DNA from: Paractinoplanes rishiriensis
GTDB lineage: Bacteria > Actinomycetota > Actinomycetes > Mycobacteriales > Micromonosporaceae
DNA: 42,760 nucleotides
Direction of reading: 5' to 3'
Assembly (NCBI RefSeq): GCF_016862375.1
Contig: NZ_BOMV01000046.1
Coordinates: 1 to 42,760 of the forward strand
Shown here: positions 40,868 through 42,760 of the stretch, piece by piece
Numbering within the stretch: position 1 is the stretch's first letter
Layout of the letters: every line of letters begins with the position of its first letter
Position numbers and translations under genes: made by a program
The notes under the pieces: model-generated
Told to the model about the DNA's origin: nothing
Seen by the model: only the letters and a program-made list of their open reading frames with translations
Database searches by the model: none

Positions 40868-42745
40868 CTAGCTCAGGCTGTTGCCGGTGATGGCGGAACT
40901 CAGTACGGTGGCCAGACCACCGCCCACGACCGCGGCAGCGAGGCCGACGCTGATCGCTTTCCAGGTGCCGCTGACCTTGCGGATGCCGATCGCGACGAGC
41001 ACGCTCAACACGAGCGAGATGAGAAACTGCGGGGCGGCGCTGGCCAGTGTGCTCAACGCCTGGGCCCGGGAGCCGGTGTTCACCACAAGCATGTACAGGA
41101 CAAAGAGGACAATCGGTACGCCGTACCAGATCACGGTGTAGCCGACGGCGGCCAGCGGGCCGCCGGAGCCCTGATCATCTTCCTCGTCGTCCGGATCGAG
41201 CAGGTCGCTGCGCCGGCTCATCGGGAAGCCGCCGGCTACCGGACGCCGCTCGTAGGCGCCGGTCAGACTGGGATAGGCACCGCTCGCCCGGGCCCACGAC
41301 TCGCGCTGCGGCGCGGCCGGTGCGAGGAGGGACGTCGCGGTGTTGGAGAGGTTGGAGGCCTGCGGGACAGCGGCTGAGCCGCTCGACCGAAAGGGCATGT
41401 AGTCCGCGGTGCCGAATCGCCGGGACTCGCCGTCGGCGAGATCGCTCTCGTCGGACAGATCCCGCCGCCAGTCGGCACCGCCGCTTTCGCGATAGACAGC
41501 GGCGCCCTTGGCGGCGTCCGACCCGTCGAGCCCCCATGAACTCGGATCGGGCCGCGCGCGACCGGTGGCCTTGGGTCCACCGAGCGTCCAGGACTGCTCC
41601 TCCTGCTGCGCGTCCGGTCCGCCGAGGGTCCAGGACGGCTGGTCGCCGGCCGACCCTCCGAGCCCCCAGGACGACTTGTCGGGCTGCTGCGGCGCACCCG
41701 GGCCGCCGAGGCCCCAGGATGCCTTGTCCGGCTGTCCGCCCGATCCGCCGCCCGATCCGCTCAGCGTCCAGGACGGCTGCTCGGCCGGCGGCGCGGAGGG
41801 GCCGGCGGGAAGCGCCCGCGACGGCTTTTCGGCGACTGCCGGGCTGCGGGCCTCCGGGCTCACCGCGGGCTCGTAGCCGAGATCCGCGGCGGCGCGGCGC
41901 AGGCCGCCGGTCGACGGGCCGTCGCCGTTGACCGCGTCGGCGTTGTAGGGAACCACGGCGCTGCCGGTGCTCGGAACCGCGCTGACCTGGGCACTGCCAT
42001 AGGCGGTGCCACGCCGGCGGCCACCGCCACCGCCGCCGCCACCGCCGCCGTACGGGTCGCCACCGCCGCGCGGCGGTGCGCCGCCGCGACCGCCGTAGCC
42101 GTCGTCACGAGGGCCGTAAGCGGCCCCGCCGCCTCCGCCGCCTCCGCCGCGCGGGCCGCCGAAGCCACCCCCGCCGCGCGGGGGGCCGTAGTCGTCGTCG
42201 GGGCCGTCGTCGTAGGGCGGGTCGTCGTCGTACTCGCCGCCCTCGTCCGGGTCGAGTCGGGCGCGGCCGCTCGGCAGCTCGCGGCGCTGTCCGTTGCCGT
42301 ACGGCGTCGAACTGCGCGGCGCGCTCGCCGACCCGGAGAAACCGCCACCGCCGCGCGGCGGGGTGCGCCAGTCGTCGTCGGAGTCGGGCTGCCGTCGGGG
42401 TCCTGGGGCAGGCTCCGCAGCGGACGGGCCGGCCGGCAGGGCACGTCGTCCACCGGCCTCGCGGCGGGCGGCCTCGGCGCGCCAGGCCTCCACCCGCGGG
42501 TCGTCCTCGGACCGGCTCCACTGGCCGGTGTCGGGGTCGCGGACCCAGCTGCTGGTGTCCGGCTCGGCGGCCCACGAACCGGTCTGTTCACGCCAGTCGT
42601 CGCCACCGCCGCCGTAGCGCGCCTTGCCCTTCGACGGTGAGCGCGGCAGATCGCCACGGGTGCGGCGGCCGCCGGGGGCGCTCGGCGAGCCGACCGTGCG
42701 GTCTTCGGTGTGCCGGCGGGCGGCGCGGCCCTGAGGTGCGGCCAC
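40868..42745 (-). CDS. Disordered cytoplasmic protein with Ser-Trp repeats and C-terminal membrane helices (5' end uncertain)
   Basis: At least 625 aa. The GTG at 42745 is the first start in the window, but the frame stays open to the right edge, so the true start may lie outside. The first 90 residues are Trp-containing (DDWREQTGSW, SSWVRDPDTGQWSRSEDDPRVEAW). A Gly/Asp/Pro/Tyr-rich region with long Gly runs follows. From 41800 down to 41525 six copies of SW[T/G]L[G/S/D]G occur, 14-20 residues apart (PSWTLSG, ASWGLGG, SSWGLGG, PSWTLGG, QSWTLGG, SSWGLDG). The C-terminal 110 residues hold an acidic stretch and three or four membrane segments (AVGYTVIWYGVPIVLFVLYMLVV, FLISLVLSVLVAIGI, ISVGLAAAVVGGGLATVL). 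No known family recognised. Confidence 0.8.
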   Translation of the reverse strand: MAAPQGRAARRHTEDRTVGSPSAPGGRRTRGDLPRSPSKGKARYGGGGDDWREQTGSWAAEPDTSSWVRDPDTGQWSRSEDDPRVEAWRAEAARREAGGRRALPAGPSAAEPAPGPRRQPDSDDDWRTPPRGGGGFSGSASAPRSSTPYGNGQRRELPSGRARLDPDEGGEYDDDPPYDDGPDDDYGPPRGGGGFGGPRGGGGGGGGAAYGPRDDGYGGRGGAPPRGGGDPYGGGGGGGGGGRRRGTAYGSAQVSAVPSTGSAVVPYNADAVNGDGPSTGGLRRAAADLGYEPAVSPEARSPAVAEKPSRALPAGPSAPPAEQPSWTLSGSGGGSGGQPDKASWGLGGPGAPQQPDKSSWGLGGSAGDQPSWTLGGPDAQQEEQSWTLGGPKATGRARPDPSSWGLDGSDAAKGAAVYRESGGADWRRDLSDESDLADGESRRFGTADYMPFRSSGSAAVPQASNLSNTATSLLAPAAPQRESWARASGAYPSLTGAYERRPVAGGFPMSRRSDLLDPDDEEDDQGSGGPLAAVGYTVIWYGVPIVLFVLYMLVVNTGSRAQALSTLASAAPQFLISLVLSVLVAIGIRKVSGTWKAISVGLAAAVVGGGLATVLSSAITGNSLS

Positions 42746-42760
42746 GCCGCGGTCGGGACT

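Noticed and set aside
1..42760. tRNA, rRNA, IS elements or integrases
   Set aside because: None seen on reading both strands; no cloverleaf-type sequences, transposase motifs or long terminal inverted repeats were found.

Overview
The window is about 70 % GC. Its gene order is that of the origin-proximal region of a high-GC actinomycete, most likely Micromonosporaceae (Actinoplanes or a relative). This placement is inference from gene content and synteny; no database was searched. The order HIT-like gene, ddl-like, aminotransferase, GNAT, cwlM, trxA, trxB, sigM and its anti-sigma partner, pseudokinase, murJ, cca, ino1, padR, class A PBP, GT87, rpsF-ssb-rpsR-rplI matches the block next to parAB in Streptomyces as I recall it. 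dnaA, dnaN, parA and parB are not present and presumably lie left of base 1.

Region by region: (1) 1-3079 carries no convincing gene. It opens with 19 copies of a G-rich 7-mer that runs into a perfect parS site. Two more parS sites lie at 2819 and 2897, mixed with a cluster of DnaA boxes. (2) 3080-5046 holds a HIT-like protein with a degenerate triad and a small orphan ORF. (3) 5327-17421 is mostly a leftward set of cell-wall and redox genes: a ddl-like gene lacking a metal ligand, a MocR-type aminotransferase, cwlM, trxA-trxB behind a SigR-type promoter, sigM with its anti-sigma gene, a separate pseudokinase and murJ. (4) 17491-20473 runs rightward: cca, ogt and a lipoprotein-like secreted protein. 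(5) 20578-26608 looks like an accessory island. It holds a giant secreted protein (transglycosylase-like, golvesin-like, SGNH hydrolase and NucA/NucB-like nuclease regions) interrupted by a one-base frameshift, a convergent SUKH (SMI1/KNR4) gene that could be its immunity partner, and a small secreted ricin-type lectin. (6) 26680-33527 returns to core genes: ino1-padR with a palindromic operator, DUF5318, a class A PBP and a GT87 mannosyltransferase. (7) 33532-38815 holds a large GT-C-like membrane protein with a long disordered tail, endonuclease IV and a surface-anchored protein. (8) 39118-40790 is rpsF-ssb-rpsR-rplI behind a leader that can hide the rpsF ribosome-binding site. (9) 40868 to the right end is a tail-anchored disordered protein with Ser-Trp repeats.

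The core genes serve peptidoglycan building and export, thiol redox balance, tRNA maturation, inositol synthesis and translation. The observations most worth a second look are the frameshifted multidomain toxin-like protein beside a SUKH gene, the parS/DnaA-box/G-repeat region, the rpsF leader, the ddl-like protein with a lost metal ligand, the split MurJ/pseudokinase pair and the Ser-Trp repeat protein.
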